Part shown: piece by piece, positions 1 through 13,100 of the stretch
Position numbering within the stretch: position 1 is the first letter of the stretch
How the letters are laid out: each line of letters opens with the position of its first letter
Assembly: GCA_021613375.1 (NCBI GenBank)
Contig: CM038717.1
Location: 33,765,994 to 33,829,993, forward strand
Source of the DNA: Megaleporinus macrocephalus
Taxonomy: Eukaryota; Chordata; Actinopteri; Characiformes; Anostomidae
DNA: 64,000 bases
Reading direction: 5' to 3'
Position numbers and translations under genes: made by a program
Notes under the pieces: model-generated
Seen by the model: the letters and a program-made list of their open reading frames with translations, nothing else
The model's database searches: none
Told to the model about the DNA's origin: nothing

Positions 1-497
1 GGAGTGTAAATGTAAGGAGTAGAAAGTACTGATAATGGAGTGTAAATGTAAGGAGTAGAAAGTACTGATAATGGAGTGTAAATGTAAGGAGTAGAAAGTA
101 CTGATAATGGATTGTAAATGTAAGGAGTACAAAGCACAGATAATGGAATGTAAATGTAAGAATTAGAAAGTGCTGCTAATGAGGTGTAAATGAAAGGAGT
201 AGAGAGTACAGATAATGGAGTGTAAATGTATGGAGTAGAAAGTACTGATAATGGAGTGTAAATGTAAGGAGTAGAAAGTACAGATAATAGAGTGTAAATG
301 TAAGGAGTAGAAAGTACAGATAATGGAGTGTAAATGTAAGGAGTAGAAAGTACAGATAATGGAATGTAAATGTAAGAAGTAGAAAGTACTGGTAATGGAG
401 TGTAAATGTAAGGAGTAAAAGTAAAAAGTCAGCTGAAAAATAATAACTACTTAAGTAGAGTAACTAAGTATTTGTACTTCATTACTTGACACCTCTG
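1..497 (-). mobile_element. Transposon with internal 36-bp minisatellite, copy 1 (end part)
   Basis: About eleven 36-bp units (ggagtgtaaatgtaaggagt followed by agaaagtactgataat) fill positions 1 to about 410. A unique flank follows and ends in tacttgacacctctg at 497. The flank is the reverse complement of the start of the copy at 41565, so this is the same element in the opposite orientation, cut by the window edge. The terminal CAGAGGTGTCAA resembles hAT-type ends. The hAT assignment is inference and no transposase is present. Confidence 0.75.
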
Positions 498-885
498 AAA
501 ATAATTGCTGAAACATTTATCTCTGCAGTAATTATCCAATCAAGGCTTCTTAAGTATGTACTTACATGAAATATCCAAATAGTGACTCTTGCACAGTTAC
601 AATGTATTTCTGACAGTCATCATGAAACAAGATGTGTAGATACTTCTCCAAAAGTGTTGAGCAAGAAAGGACTTACATAATCAACGTATACGAGGAAGGA
701 ACTGTCTAGTGCAGTAACTAATACATGTGACTATAGATGCTACTATTAGGCCTGACTCTGCTGAACTGTCCAATTTACCAATGAGTACAGCACTAGATCG
801 TGAGCTAATCCATTAAATGAGGTCATAATAATAAGAATAATAGTACTTCTATCACACCATAAACATAATGCTATCTGTATTCACT
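498..885. other. No recognisable feature
   Basis: AT-rich sequence with no convincing coding exon, RNA gene or repeat that I recognise. It ends in a short TA-repeat and T-tract at about 886-915. Confidence 0.5.
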
Positions 886-956
886 ATATATATATATATA
901 TTTTTTTTTTTTTTACAGGATTTATTTTATTTATATAATAAGAGTTGATATTATGT

Positions 957-1460
957 GGATGGTGGATCATCCTCAGCACTGCAGGGACACTGACATGGTG
1001 GTGGTGTGTTAGTGTGTGTTGTGCTAGTATGAGTGGACCAGACACAGCAGTGTCCACTCACTGTCCACTCTATTAGACACTCTATTAAGGTCAGAGACGA
1101 TAGCACTGCTGCTGCACAGTTAGTCCTTCATCAGTGGATGCTGCTGGCTGGATGTTGCTGGTTGGTGAACCAATCTCAGCTCATCAGTGTTTAAAAACTC
1201 CACTCACACCAGCACAACACACACTAACACACCACCCCCATGTCAGTGTCACTGCAGTGCTGAGAATAATCCACCGCTCTAATAGTACCTGCTCTGTGGA
1301 GGTCCTGTGGGGGTCCTGACCATTATAGAACAGGGTTAATTGGGATAAACCACGTATTCAGAGAAGCAGATGGACTACAGTCTGGTCTGTAAGTGTAGAA
1401 ATACAAGGTGCTCCTGTGAGGTAAGTGGAGCTGATACGGTATTAATATTCATGTTTTCTG
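957..1460. repeat. Palindromic interspersed repeat (MITE-like)
   Basis: The stretch 961-1029 is nearly the reverse complement of 1207-1275 (cactgacatggtggtggtgt against its complement), giving a long hairpin with a loop of about 180 bp. The tail at 1320-1460 (gagaagcagatggactacag and onward) recurs at about 57950-58030 beside the same core. From memory this is an abundant family in characin and catfish genomes; the name and class are not certain. The small open frame at 1134-1319 lies inside the repeat and is not a gene. Confidence 0.7.
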
Positions 1461-2190
1461 GGTTGCACTGTAGTAGAAACCACAAAAAAGACTTATCAGT
1501 ATCAGTATCAAGACTTTAGTATCGGTTTAACTACTTTTATTTTAGATGCTGGTATGCTGGTCCTGCTGGGTGACCAGCACTAGATCTCTACAAGCAAGCT
1601 GATAGCACTTGGAATAATAAATGCTGGTCTGTCTTGATGGTCTGCAGGTTATAGTTTACTAATTCTAGCATACTAATTAGTGAACGAATAAAGCAACACA
1701 CCAACACACATAAATAAACTGGGACTGATGACTGTAATAACACCAACAGCCACTTTTGAGAGACCTGTGATTTTTTGGGGATTAAGGATTTTAAAAACTG
1801 TTCACATTTGATGGCCTACATGAATTAATACCACCACTGACCAGATATTAAAGTGGTGATACAACATTTGTGGTACGGCATCAGGTACGGCAGCACTGCT
1901 GAGGTTTTTAAATGTTGTACCTGTCTGTTCATATGAGCCATTAGAGGCAACATAAGAGAATGTTTACGGCCACCAGAGGGCCCCGGCACAACCATCATGT
2001 TTTCTAATAAGACACTGGAATGAGGAGAAAAAGCAGATGAGCACATGATCAGCTGAAGCTGCTTTTACACACATCGGTCATAACAGATGTGAAATGCAAA
2101 GTTCAGCAGTTCAAACACTTTTGCACGGCCAACAGGAGAGCAGTTCATGTGTGGAAGTTCATGTCACTACCTAAAGTACTGTGAAATTCT
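1461..2190. other. No recognisable feature
   Basis: Non-coding sequence between the palindromic repeat and the minisatellite. No splice-bounded exon or recognisable repeat was seen. Confidence 0.4.
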
Positions 2191-2194
2191 GTAT

Positions 2195-4200
2195 AGAACT
2201 GGACAAGACTAGTGGTCTAAGTAACTGTCTGACTAGTTTGGCTGACTGGGAAACTAAGTAACTGACTGGCTGACTGAAAAACTAACTGGCTATCTTATTG
2301 GCTGACTGACTAACTGACTGGCTAGCTTATTGGCTGCCTGGCTGGCTAAATAACTGTCTGGCTAGCTTACTGGATAACTGAATGACTGACTAGCTAAATA
2401 ACTGTCTGGCTAGCTTACTGGATAACTGAATGACTGACTGGCTAAATAACTGACTGGCTAGCTTACTGGATAACCGAATGACTGACTGGCTAAATAACTG
2501 ACTGGCTATCTTACTGGATAACTGAATGACTGACTGGCTATCTTACTGGATAACTGAATAACTGACTGGCTATCTTACTGGATAACTGAATGACTGACTG
2601 GCTATCTTACTGGATAACTGAATGACTGACTGGCTATCTTACTGGATAACTGAATAACTGTCTGGCTAGCTTACTGGATAACTGAATGACTGACTGGCTA
2701 AATAACTGACTGGCTAGCTTACTGGATAACCGAATGACTGACTGGCTAAATAACTGACTGGCTATCTTACTGGATAACTGAATGACTGACTGGCTATCTT
2801 ACTGGATAACTGAATAACTGACTGGCTATCTTACTGGATAACCGAATGACTGACTGGCTAAATAACTGACTGGCTATCTTACTGGATAACTGAATAACTG
2901 ACTGGCTATCTTACTGGATAACTGAATAACTGACTGCCTAGTTTAATGGTTGACAGGCTGACTAAATAAATGTCTTGCTAGTTTACTGGCTGTCTGAATA
3001 ACTGACTGGCTAGTTTACTGGCTGTCTGAATAACTGACTGGCTAGTTTACTGGCTGTCTGAATAACTGACTGGCTATCTTATTGGCTGTCTGATGAACTG
3101 ACTGGCTAGCTTACTGGCTGACAGGCTCACTAAATAATAGTTTAATGGTTGACAGGCTGACTAAATAACTGATTGGCTAGCTTATTGACTGACTGAATAA
3201 CTGACTGGCTAGCTTACTGGCTGACTAAATAACTGACTGGCTAGTTTACTGGCCGACTGAATAACTGACTGGCTAGTTTACTGGCCGACTGAATAATTGA
3301 TTGGCTAGCTTATTGACTGACTGAATAACTGACTGGCTAGTTTACTGGCCGACTGAATAACTGACTGGCTAGTTTACTGGCCGACTGAATAATTGATTGG
3401 CTAGCTTATTGACTGACTGAATAACTGACTGGCTAGCTTACTGGCCGACTGAATAACTGACTGGCTAGCTTACTGGCTGACTGAATAACTGACTGGCTAG
3501 TTTGCTGGCTGACTGAATAACTGACTGGCTAGCTTACTGGCCGACTGAATAACTGACTGGCTAGTTTACTGGCCGACTGAATAACTGACTGGCTAGTTTA
3601 CTGGCCGACTGAATAACTGACTGGCTAACTTACTGGCTGACTGAATAACTGACTGGCTAGTTTACTGGCCGACTGAATAATTGACTGGCTAGTTTACTGG
3701 CTGACTGAATAACTGACTGGCTAGTTTACTGGCTGACTGAATAACTGACTGGCTAGTTTACTGGCCGACTGAATAACTGACTGGCTAGCTTACTGGCCGA
3801 CTGAATAACTGACTGGCTAGCTTACTGGCCGACTGAATAACTGACTGGCTAGTTTACTGGCCGACTGAATAACTGACTGGCTAGCTTACTGGCCGACTGA
3901 ATAACTGACTGGCTAGCTTACTGGCTGACTAAATACCTGACAGGCTAGTTTAATGGTTGACAGGCTGACTAAATAAATGTCTTGCTAGTTTATTGGCTGT
4001 CTGAATAACTGACTGGCTAGCTTACTTGCTGACAGGCTCACTAAATAATAGTTTAATGGTTGGCAGGCTGACTAAATAACTGTACGGCTAGCTTATTGAC
4101 TGACTGAATAACTGACTGGCTAGCTTACTGGCTGACTGAATAAACAAACTGACTGACTAAATAACTATCACTCATCTTATTTCCTGACTGACTAAATAAC
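2195..4200. repeat. 32-bp minisatellite upstream of prdx5
   Basis: About sixty units, mostly 32 bp, built on aataactgactggctagtt and ttactggccgactg. Each unit is itself made of degenerate ctga/ctgg tetranucleotides, which suggests growth from a simple repeat. Units vary between tagttt, tagctt and tatctt, and between ggccgactg and ggctgactg, in patches that look like local homogenisation. Decayed copies continue to about 4400, nearly up to the prdx5 TATA box. Confidence 0.9.
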
Positions 4201-4430
4201 TGACCAGCTTATTTTCTGTTTTGTTTGTTTGCACATTAAATCTTAATGACTTGCGGGCTAACTGTCCAGCTAGCTTATTCACTGACTAGCTGCCCGGCTA
4301 GCTGCCTCGCTTGATTGGTCAGCTGTCACTCTGGTGACCTCATCCTGTGATTAGACGGTCTGACTAGCTGACTGGTTGTCTGTCTGACTGACCGGCTGCT
4401 CGCTGCTCGCTGTCTGTTGTTTTCTCTGCG

Positions 4431-4437
4431 TATAAAA
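4431..4437 (+). promoter_or_regulatory. TATA box of prdx5
   Basis: TATAAAA sits only 5 bp before the first in-frame ATG (4442). Initiation 25-30 bp downstream of it would fall near 4458-4465. Such an mRNA would lack that ATG and would start at ATG 4523, giving the short protein without the mitochondrial leader. Confidence 0.6.
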
Positions 4438-4441
4438 GCCA

Positions 4442-7439
4442 ATGATCACTATAGCAGCGTTACTCAGAGGAAGCCGAGCCGCCCGCTGCGTTAGAGCGCT
4501 TCACACCAGCCTCACTGAGAACATGCCGATCAAGGTAAGAGCAGATCCTGCAGTAATACGACGATTTACAGGCCTTGAAATAGTCACGGCTGGGCTCATG
4601 ATCTCGGGTGGTTTATCGTTATTAATATGTTTATTTATTCTAGTTTAAATGTGCGGTGGTTCAGCTGAGTGGCGGCCATGCTGACTGAGATGCTTTAGCG
4701 TTTCAACGTCTAAACGCATATTTCACTGAAAATTATAGTTTACATGATAGTTTTCAGAGTTGTTAACTGTAAACCCTGCGCTTCGGTGTCGTGGCCGGAC
4801 CTACATAAAGCTCGGGTCACTTGTTTTGCTTGTTGTTTATATGCACGACTAATACGCTTCATGGTTTCATAACCAGCATCAGGCTTGTATGAAGTTCTAG
4901 CGTTAGCATATAGCCTGGTAGCTTAATATCAGAATTCAGATCATACTGGTTACAGAATAAAAAAGTACAAATGGGAAATAAAACTGGCAACATCACCACC
5001 ATGAAGTGGGTGGGTACGTGTTTGCTGTTTTCAACTGGGCCTCTTTCCCAGGAGAAGCCTGCAGATAGAGCCTGATCATGTCCTCCTCTTCTGTATCAGG
5101 TTGGAGAGAGTCTCCCAGCTGTGGAGGTCCAGGAGGGAAGCCCAGACCAGAAGGTATCCATGGATCAGCTATTCAAGGGGAAAAAGGGTGTCCTGTTTGC
5201 AGTGCCGGGGGCTTTTACTCCTGGATGCTCCAAGGTAGCTTCACACACCTCATGCAACACACCTGCTCTTGTTACAATAAAGAGTTCTATTACTCTGCTT
5301 GATTAATCCATGCTGCACCTGAGTAGTCCGTGTAGTACATGTCCCCCAAGTATCCTGATCTCCCCCTATTGCTAACGCAGGCATATGTAATAACCTAGGA
5401 GAAGCATTCCCAGTTGAGTGGGACCCTCTGGAGCAGCCACACCTGATCAGTGCTCAGTGCCAAATACCAGCTAGAGCTGGAAGTGAGTCCTCTGGAGTGA
5501 TGGACGTCCACACAGGAGCATCAGTACATGGACATGACTCACACCATCATCTTAGCTGTGCTGTTGTATTACAACCTTGTTTCTGTGGTTCTGACCCACC
5601 TGCATGTCTCAGACCCATCTCCCAGGGTTCGTGGAGGAGGCCGAGCAGCTGAAGAGTAAAGGCGTGCAGGAGGTGGCTTGCGTCTCTGTGAACGACGCTT
5701 TTGTCATGGCTGCGTGGGGCAAGGAGCATGGCACAGATGGCAAGGTGAGCAGGGAACAACCACGAAAAGCTGGTTTTGGGCTGTAAGTTGAGATGTTTCA
5801 CTAGCGTAAAAATAGGTGCCGGTTCTTAAGGTGTGAATCTTCTGTTTCTTAGAAACGTTAACTGTGTACTGTTCTGTTAGATTATTATAAGGAAACGAGA
5901 TTTAGATCATAAGGAAAAAGGCAAAGATGCTGGACAGGTTTGACAGCTTATTGTTCAACTGACAGTTGGTTTATTGTGTCATCATGGATTTTTGGATTAC
6001 CTTCCTCGTAAAGTCCCCTCTATTTTATTTTCCAGGAAATCACTTCCAGAGCTTAAACATTAATATCTGAAATGGTACAGTATGTGTGCGTCACTTGCCA
6101 CAGCCACAACTTGGGGCTGGAACCTGTAAGGCTTTGTTCAGACCTATTGGAATATCTTGATTGTGTCCATATTGATTTTTGATAGTCTGGGGAGCGAAAC
6201 ACATGACATCCAATTTGGAGGTGGTTTGAATTGTGGCTCCAGACGGATTTCTACAGATGCTCAAATCAAATTTCCAAAATTTTTCTGTGCAACAAACAGT
6301 CTCAGAGCCTCTCTGAGGTGCTGGGATTTAATACGTTATCACAGCAACCCTTGCAGACAAGTTGGTGATGACTGGAAACACAAATCTGACCTGATCACGT
6401 GTGTGTGTATAATGGGCATCTCCAAAATTGCAACTTTACAGGAGAGACCAAACACATACTTTTCTTTCAATGTAAGTCAGTGAAACCAGAATTTTTTCCA
6501 AGCTATTTTGGAGCACTATTGGTCCATTAGTCCTAAAATTTTCACACAAGGTAACATTGCCGTGTTCCAATGATGTAGAAAACTTAAAACAGACAAAAAT
6601 GGAGATCTTTTTCATTGGACAGCAGCTATATATATATATATATTTACTTTTTTATTTATACTTTTTATAATTTATCTTTTCAGCAAGGTGCCAGTGTAGC
6701 TATAAGTTTTTGTTCCCAACCAGCAGAACCATATGTAATTCCTTATCACCTGAGGTGCGTCCGAAATTGCCTACTTGTCTACTACTCAGTAGTGAATCAG
6801 TAGGCGAGCGTGGCTAGTATGTCGAATACTCAGTAGGCATTGAGTAGTAGGTGAACGGTACCCGGATGAGCTACTGAATCGGCAGCCGTTTTTATGTAGG
6901 CGAACACAGCACACAGCGCTATCCCATGATTCACCTGGAGCCGCGGATGAATTCAAAGCAGAACAACGCCTGTGTGTACGTAGCTACGGCTAGTGAACTG
7001 CCGCAACAGAAGTTGGCGCTATTGCTGAGGTGAACCATGATTAAATTCCTCTTCACTCGTCTTCTCTGAGCTACAGCTCAACACTGTCACAGAAAGTATC
7101 TAAATCTGTCAGTAAACGTAGCTTTTAAAAGAATTCTGGGAAATGGTGGTGGTCTGACGTCTTGCGTCACAGGACGTAGTACGTCCGAGCTTGTGTGGCT
7201 ACTAAACTCGCCTACTGAAATTACCTACTACCATTTCGGACACACCTCTGGTCTTAATCTTCAAACTGGTCTTGCGCAGGATAGGAAAACTCAGAAGGGG
7301 TGAGCAGAACGGGTACAGTGTTTTCTGTACTGCTGCAGCTACACCTTAATGCATCACCCCTGTGGGATCTTCTTTCTCTGAAAGTGGTTCATAGAGCACC
7401 TTGGAACAAACCCCTTCAATCCACCTATGTTGTGTTTAT

Positions 7440-7485
<46 letters not shown>

Positions 7486-9441
7486 TAGTAGCTTGGCCAG
7501 CGTGTGTAAGTACATCAGGTGTGTAAACCCATAATAAACTGGCAAGTGGTGTAGATTTAAGTTTTCCATCTCCTCATAGGTGCGAATGCTGGCAGATCCC
7601 ACAGGAGCCTTCACTGCGGTAAGCCTCCTCATGCTTTTGATGTTCTGTGCCCTCTGATTCTGAGAATACAGTGGACAGGAAGGCTTATGGAAAATTTCTG
7701 TACAAGTTTTTTAATCACTAATAGAGTATGCAATAGAAAAGTGTCTATTTCCGTTTTTACACCTTTTTTCTCATGTTTGTTAGGTTACGTTTTCATAAAT
7801 AGTTAGGTTAGGTTACGTTTTCATAAATTGTAACATCATCTTATGCTCTCCGTTTCCAGGCAGTTGATCTCTTTCTGGATAATGACGAGATCATCCAGGT
7901 GCTTGGTAACAAGAGATCCAAGAGGTGAGAATTGGTGTTTTCAAGACTTAGTAAATATTCCTGCCTGCTGAATGTGTATAGTAATCTGAACCTGATCCCA
8001 GGTTTACCTCCAGTGGATTAAAGACTGTAGTTTAACCCAAATCTGTCATAAAACCATAATGTTTTTAATAATTACCAACATTTTACTCTCAACATAAGCC
8101 TCCTGAGAACAGTAACAAAATCACTTCCTGCAAACACAGGACACAGTGGACATTGAGCAGCATGTAAGATTAAGGAGTATCTATTAGCAGAAGTTTATTA
8201 TTGTATAATGAGTGGTTTTTGGTAGATTGGAACAAACCCTTGGTTCAACAGGGGCTCTTCTGTTGCTACAGCAGCCCAGAACAGACAAATCACATACTGG
8301 CTGTAGAAAATACATTTTACGTCTTGTCTTATGCTGAAGTGGCAGCTTGAATTTGGTGGCACTATAGCACCAGTTGAAAAAGGTAGATTGTAGGAAGTAG
8401 AAGGAATTCTTGTCTTTGTGTCCAACCAGTTTGGCAGTCGTGGGCTGGGGGTTAGGCAACCAGCCTTGTGACCAGTTGCCAGTTTGATCCCAAGAATCAA
8501 CAGGACATGACTGAAGTGCCGTTGAGCAAGGCCCCTAACCCCTGACTGCTCCCTGGGTGCTGGGGTAGGGCTGCCCACTGCTCCAAGCAAGTGCGCTCAC
8601 TGCCCCCTAGTGTGTATATGTGGGTGTTTCACTGCACAGATGGGTTAAATGTAGGGATCTTAAATTTCTGTCTGGGATCCATAAAGTATCCATCCATTGC
8701 ATGTTTATGTAAAAAGAACTTCAGACAGGATTTTCTGTTGGATGAAGTCAGCTTCTTATTTCCAAGTTTGAGGGTTTTCCTTTAACAACCAGTGCTACCG
8801 AATTCCTCTGCTGTGTCTCTGGTGCCACCATTGAAGGTATATGAGACAATCGGACAAGAAGCTGGGGAACGTTCTTATCGGAAAATGTTACCAGCTTTAA
8901 AACAATAATTTGGACTCAAATTCCAGTTTAAATAAGCTAATCAGGGAGAAGTAGAAATTTTTAAGAGTGTCCGTAATTAATGAACTCTAAAAACACATTC
9001 ACTTAAAACACTAACTATGCAGCACTAATATGAGCATTCAAGCATCCATGATTAGAATGCTGTACCAACAGTTTGAGAACCCGAAATCTGATAAATCCTC
9101 ATTATTTATCACAAGTAAAGGCAAAATAGGCTGAATCCTTGCAGGAAGCAAACTAAAGTGGGTGACCGCAGAAAACCTGATAACCACCACAGGTTCTTTA
9201 GAAAGGTACAGAGGATAAATGCATTAATTTAATAAAACAAATGTAATTGCATAAATTAGGGTGTTTTCTAAATAAGGCAGTGCTTTTCTAATTTCTGCTT
9301 CATGCAAGTTCTCGGTTCTGTTCTGTTTACAGATATGCCATGCTGGTTGAGGATGGTGTGGTGAAGAAGCTCAATGTGGAGCCAGATGGGACTGGTCTCA
9401 CCTGCAGCTTAGCCTCCAATGTCCTCTCTGAACTGGTCTAA
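4442..9441 (+). CDS. prdx5: Peroxiredoxin 5, six coding exons
   Basis: Exons 4442-4534, 5100-5234, 5613-5744, 7580-7618, 7860-7924 and 9333-9441 have GT/AG borders and consistent phase, and encode 190 aa. Prdx5 is an atypical two-cysteine thiol peroxidase that reduces H2O2, alkyl hydroperoxides and peroxynitrite with thioredoxin. The peroxidatic cysteine is Cys74 in [10 protein letters not shown]. The resolving cysteine is Cys179 in TGLTCSL, and the conserved third cysteine is Cys99 in VACVSVND. Residues 1-27 are basic and hydroxylated, with little acidity until the end, as in a mitochondrial leader. Met28 (MPIKVGE, ATG 4523) matches the start of the known short form, which would be 163 aa. 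The protein ends SELV, so the C-terminal SQL-type peroxisomal signal of the human protein is absent. Intron 3 holds a MITE, a dispersed repeat and a TA tract; intron 5 holds a SINE. The gene is convergent with nxf1. Confidence 0.95.
6420..6632 (+). repeat. Dispersed repeat family D, copy 1
   Basis: This family recurs at least nine times in the window, in both orientations. Its hallmarks are tttcaatgtaagtca, ccaagctattttggagca, ttggtccatt, gatgtagaaaa and cattggacagc. The copy lies in prdx5 intron 3. Confidence 0.7.
6752..7248. mobile_element. MITE with terminal inverted repeats in prdx5 intron 3
   Basis: The left end reads GAGGTGCGTCCGAAAT. The right end read inward reads GAGGTGTGTCCGAAAT, one mismatch in 16. 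The next bases (cctacttgtctactactcag and gtagtaggtaatttcagtag) keep an imperfect inverted match. The length is 497 bp with no transposase. I could not settle the target duplication or the superfamily. Confidence 0.75.
7447..7490. repeat. (TA)n microsatellite
   Basis: An almost pure TA run in prdx5 intron 3, about 90 bp before exon 4. The open frames across it are artefacts. Confidence 0.9.
8435..8700 (+). repeat. SINE-like interspersed repeat
   Basis: The body contains aggacatgactgaagtgccg, ttgagcaaggcccctaaccc, ctgcccactgctcc, cactgccccctagtgtgta and gatgggttaaatg, and it ends near ataaagtatccatcc. The upstream ccagtttgatccc resembles a tRNA-type box B. An inverted, shorter relative lies at 23395-23575. 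From memory this is a common tRNA-derived SINE of otophysan fishes. Confidence 0.7.
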
Positions 9442-10157
9442 AGCAGACTGCAAAAGAGTCTGATCAACGCACACCCTCAACTGTACCCTGATCCTTAGTT
9501 ACTGTAACTTCTACACCTCCCTTCATAGGTGGTTCTTAGTCCTGTGTTAAAGACCAAAAAAACATAAGTAGAAACACAGTAAAAAAGGCACATCAATGAG
9601 CCTATAGGGTTTTAGGCTGTGGTAGACAATCCTGCAAGAAAACCTGCTAAATATGTGCTTCCACGTAGAAGAGTGCTTAAGGGCTTTAAACAGCAATATT
9701 CTAGATTTCTGTCCAAACGCACAAATATGAATGGAGTAAAGGCGCACAAATATGATGAAACGCTACATTGCACAACACCATTGTTCATTTCAACACTTAT
9801 CACTTCTCTAGTAATAAAGTCTTGACCCTGTGTTCCAGTGAATGCCTTGCTGCATCATTAACACACCTGCTCCTTCCATAGGTTTGTGGTTTCTAGATAA
9901 TCAAAATAATGAGGTAAATTAATGAATACTCCTTCTCTCCTTTTTAACACTTTTAATTAAGTAGCTACAGTCACATAAGCTTTACAAGCTGACACACTAT
10001 TGGTGAATAGTTGAGGGAAAAAGCAGCACCAAAAATCATTAAATCAGTATTTTAATAATAATAGTTACATCAGCTACAAAGACTAAGTCAAAGCATGTTC
10101 TTAAGCTCACATTGGGACAAAACAATATTTAAAAAAAAACCCAAACAAACAAAACAA
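9442..10157. other. Convergent 3' region between prdx5 and nxf1
   Basis: The 716 bp between the two stop codons must hold both 3' untranslated regions. A canonical AATAAA for prdx5 lies at 9813-9818. For nxf1 on the other strand I see only ATTAAA-type signals near 9952 and 10052. Confidence 0.6.
9813..9818 (+). terminator. Polyadenylation signal of prdx5
   Basis: AATAAA lies 372 bp after the stop codon and is followed within 30 bp by a GT-rich stretch (cttgaccctgtgttccagtg). Confidence 0.65.
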
Positions 10158-13100
10158 TCACTTTACGAAAGCGACATCTGGGATCTTTCCTTGGACCTTC
10201 AGGGGAGAAGAAAAAAAGAAAATCCTTAGCAAAGAATGGAGAAACACACTAACAGTGGGTGTACGCATCAATCAAGCTTCAATTAAGTACCTTAAGGTCT
10301 GTGAAGATCTGAGCAGCCCTGTCGAAATCCCAGTCATTGTCTTGGAGGCACCTGCAAACACGAGAATTTTAATTGTGACGGAGTTATTGCTGTTATTGGT
10401 TTTCATCAAAACCTTACATTTGCCCAGAGTTCTACTTAATCATTTTACCTTAAACTACAGTCCCACTACAGTCATTTTCTGTCATGCACAGTGAAATTCA
10501 GCATTCAGGCAGGCTACACCTTATTTAAAGCTTGGGGAAAATACTGTGCCAACATAACAGGTCATGTGACCAACATTCATGTGTAATCGTAAACCAGAGG
10601 TTGACGCATGTTAACATCAGCTTATCTACAAGCAAGACAAACAAGAGGAGGTCAGTACAGTGGCAGAGGTTTTGAAGGTTTCTACATACTGATAACGTGG
10701 ACTGGGAGAAGGCCATGGGACTAGTATTAGACACAGCAAAAGCAGTTGATTTCACTGACTACCTCATCTAAGCAGGAGCCAAACCCTTCATGTTGGATTG
10801 ACTGGACTCAACACTACATGGACCCACTATTGCTCTGAGGAACAACACTGGGATCAAAACTTCCTTCGCATTTTTTGATTATGGTAGATAATTTTTAAAC
10901 AATTTAAATTGCAAATTTACATTCTGCACCTTTAACACTATTACTGGTAGCATAATGCACAACGAATTAGGGCCATTTGCATATGTGCAGTATCCAGTAT
11001 GCAGTTTACAGACTCCCAATTTAATCCTTTGCAAATAGTGTAAAATGTAGCCAAAATGCTTCACATGAAAGCTAGAACCCAATAAAACCAGTCTTCGTTA
11101 TTGTTATCATCATCATCATCATTAATATTCTTAGTAGTAGTAGTAAGAAACAATAGTCCATGGAATTAAGCACTTTACCATGAATGTGGTTACAGAACAT
11201 GTGGCTGTAAAGCTTCCTACACTTACTTTTGAGACCACTCCAGGTTCATGCCGGACTTCTGAGAGAAAGAAGCGAGCATTTCCTGCTGTGTGGCAGATAG
11301 CGTGGGCACAGGGCTGCTGGAAGGGGTTGGGGCCGGGGCCACGAATGCCCGCCGAATCTCCTCCGTTGTAGCATTCCGGATAAACATTTCATCATTCACA
11401 ATACACAGACTGAGGACATAGCACAAGATTTATATCAACATTAGCACAAGCTAGTTCTGGCTTTCGTAGAGCAGTATCGATATCACTAGATCAAACAGAA
11501 GGCCCTTACGTTCCGTTTCCCGGTGACACGGCGATGAACACTCGAGAGAACGCTCTGTATGAGTCTCGGGATTTACCGTCCACTTGGAATAGGAGATAAA
11601 AACAAACTTAGACGCCACACAGAGGCTAGACAACATGATGCCACTTTTAACTTCATTTATTATTTTTAATTAAAGGGTTTTAGACATACCTTCCTTGAAC
11701 ACTCCACTGACCGTGAACGACAACAGTGTGTTCTAAAGGCAGAAAAGGACAACAGTCAGGCTGAATAAACACTGAAGGCTTGTCTACATCTCTAGTAGGG
11801 TAAGCTATACTTACAGTGTAGGTGTTGACGTCAATGTTAAAGGAAGCAATATCGTGGTGGGTTTTAGGAAGCTCGTTCAGGAACGCAACCACATTCAGTC
11901 GTGTGTGCTTTAGCAAGCGAAACCGTGTAGCTGAGGGACAAAAGTAATGGGATTTCATTGACAATTGTTGGATGGTTATAGGTACACTCAGTAAAATGCT
12001 CAAGATTTTATCCTGCCGTCAAAAATACTGTCATCATGGAGACTTACTGGAATCCTTTACTCGTTTAATGTTGCGACTGTCCTTCTGGTACTCGCCCAAA
12101 CTGCATCTACAAGATAAAAGACAAGGAGATCAATGCTTAAATTATTTTAAAAAAGAACTATAGGTGGCAGCTGGAGACTTCAATACTAGGAAGCAGGTAT
12201 ACTGTACTTGGAAGGGTTCTGCATAGAGAATGGAACGATGAGTGAGAAGGTCGCTCCATCATGGTAGGCATCGAGCAGAGGCTGTCTGTCCGCAGAGTCA
12301 TATATAGTGTAATACCTGGTGAACATGAGACGGAGAAACACAATCAGCTTCAGTCACTATCCGCATTCCAACTTAACCTAGACTAAACACAGATCTGAGA
12401 CTAACTTACTGTTGCAGGAAGCACTGGATGAGGCTTTTGAGTTCCTCTGAGCAAAAGTAACTGGCCTGGGGTTAAAAAAATTAAAAATACAGCTTAAAAA
12501 CAAACACACACCTAAAACAGGACAAAAAAACATTACATAGTTAAGCCAGTTAGTACCTTGCATGGGGGTAAAACTGGAGGGGCAACCTCTAGGTCAAAGC
12601 CAATAGGGGGAGGAAGATCATGTCCATCCTGTGGGACAACAGTGAAACAATGGAAAGGTGAGGGATATCAGAAAACACACTTTTACTGAAGAAATATGAG
12701 ATGAACTAGGAACGGACTATCAAGCCCAGTCTCTACTGTGTGTTATTATAGGCTACCAACAAAGCCAGCGTTGACCGTGTCAGGTACATATTGGTGAAGT
12801 GGGGCCTACCAGTTTGAGCAGTCTGGGGAACCTCTCACGTATGGCGCTGTCCAACAATCACAAAGACAGAAGAAGACAAAAGAGAACAACCATTATCCAG
12901 ATGGAACACTAGAAAGCAGCAACTCCATCACACTGGCCACACGCAATTACACATTCGCTTTGAAGGCTTGAACGTCAACACTGCGTCTACAAAACAAAAC
13001 ATAGGTTTCCATCAAGTGAATGAGGTGTTAAGAACTTACTGACTCGTGATTAAGCCTCAGATTCTTACATATAAGCAATACACGCAGCCAAGCGATCCTT

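Noticed and set aside
1..420. CRISPR-like array of 36-bp repeats
   Set aside because: There are no unique spacers; the units are contiguous tandem repeats in a vertebrate genome and belong to a transposon.
5547..5801. Minus-strand 84-codon frame
   Set aside because: It overlaps prdx5 exon 3 on the opposite strand and has no independent support.
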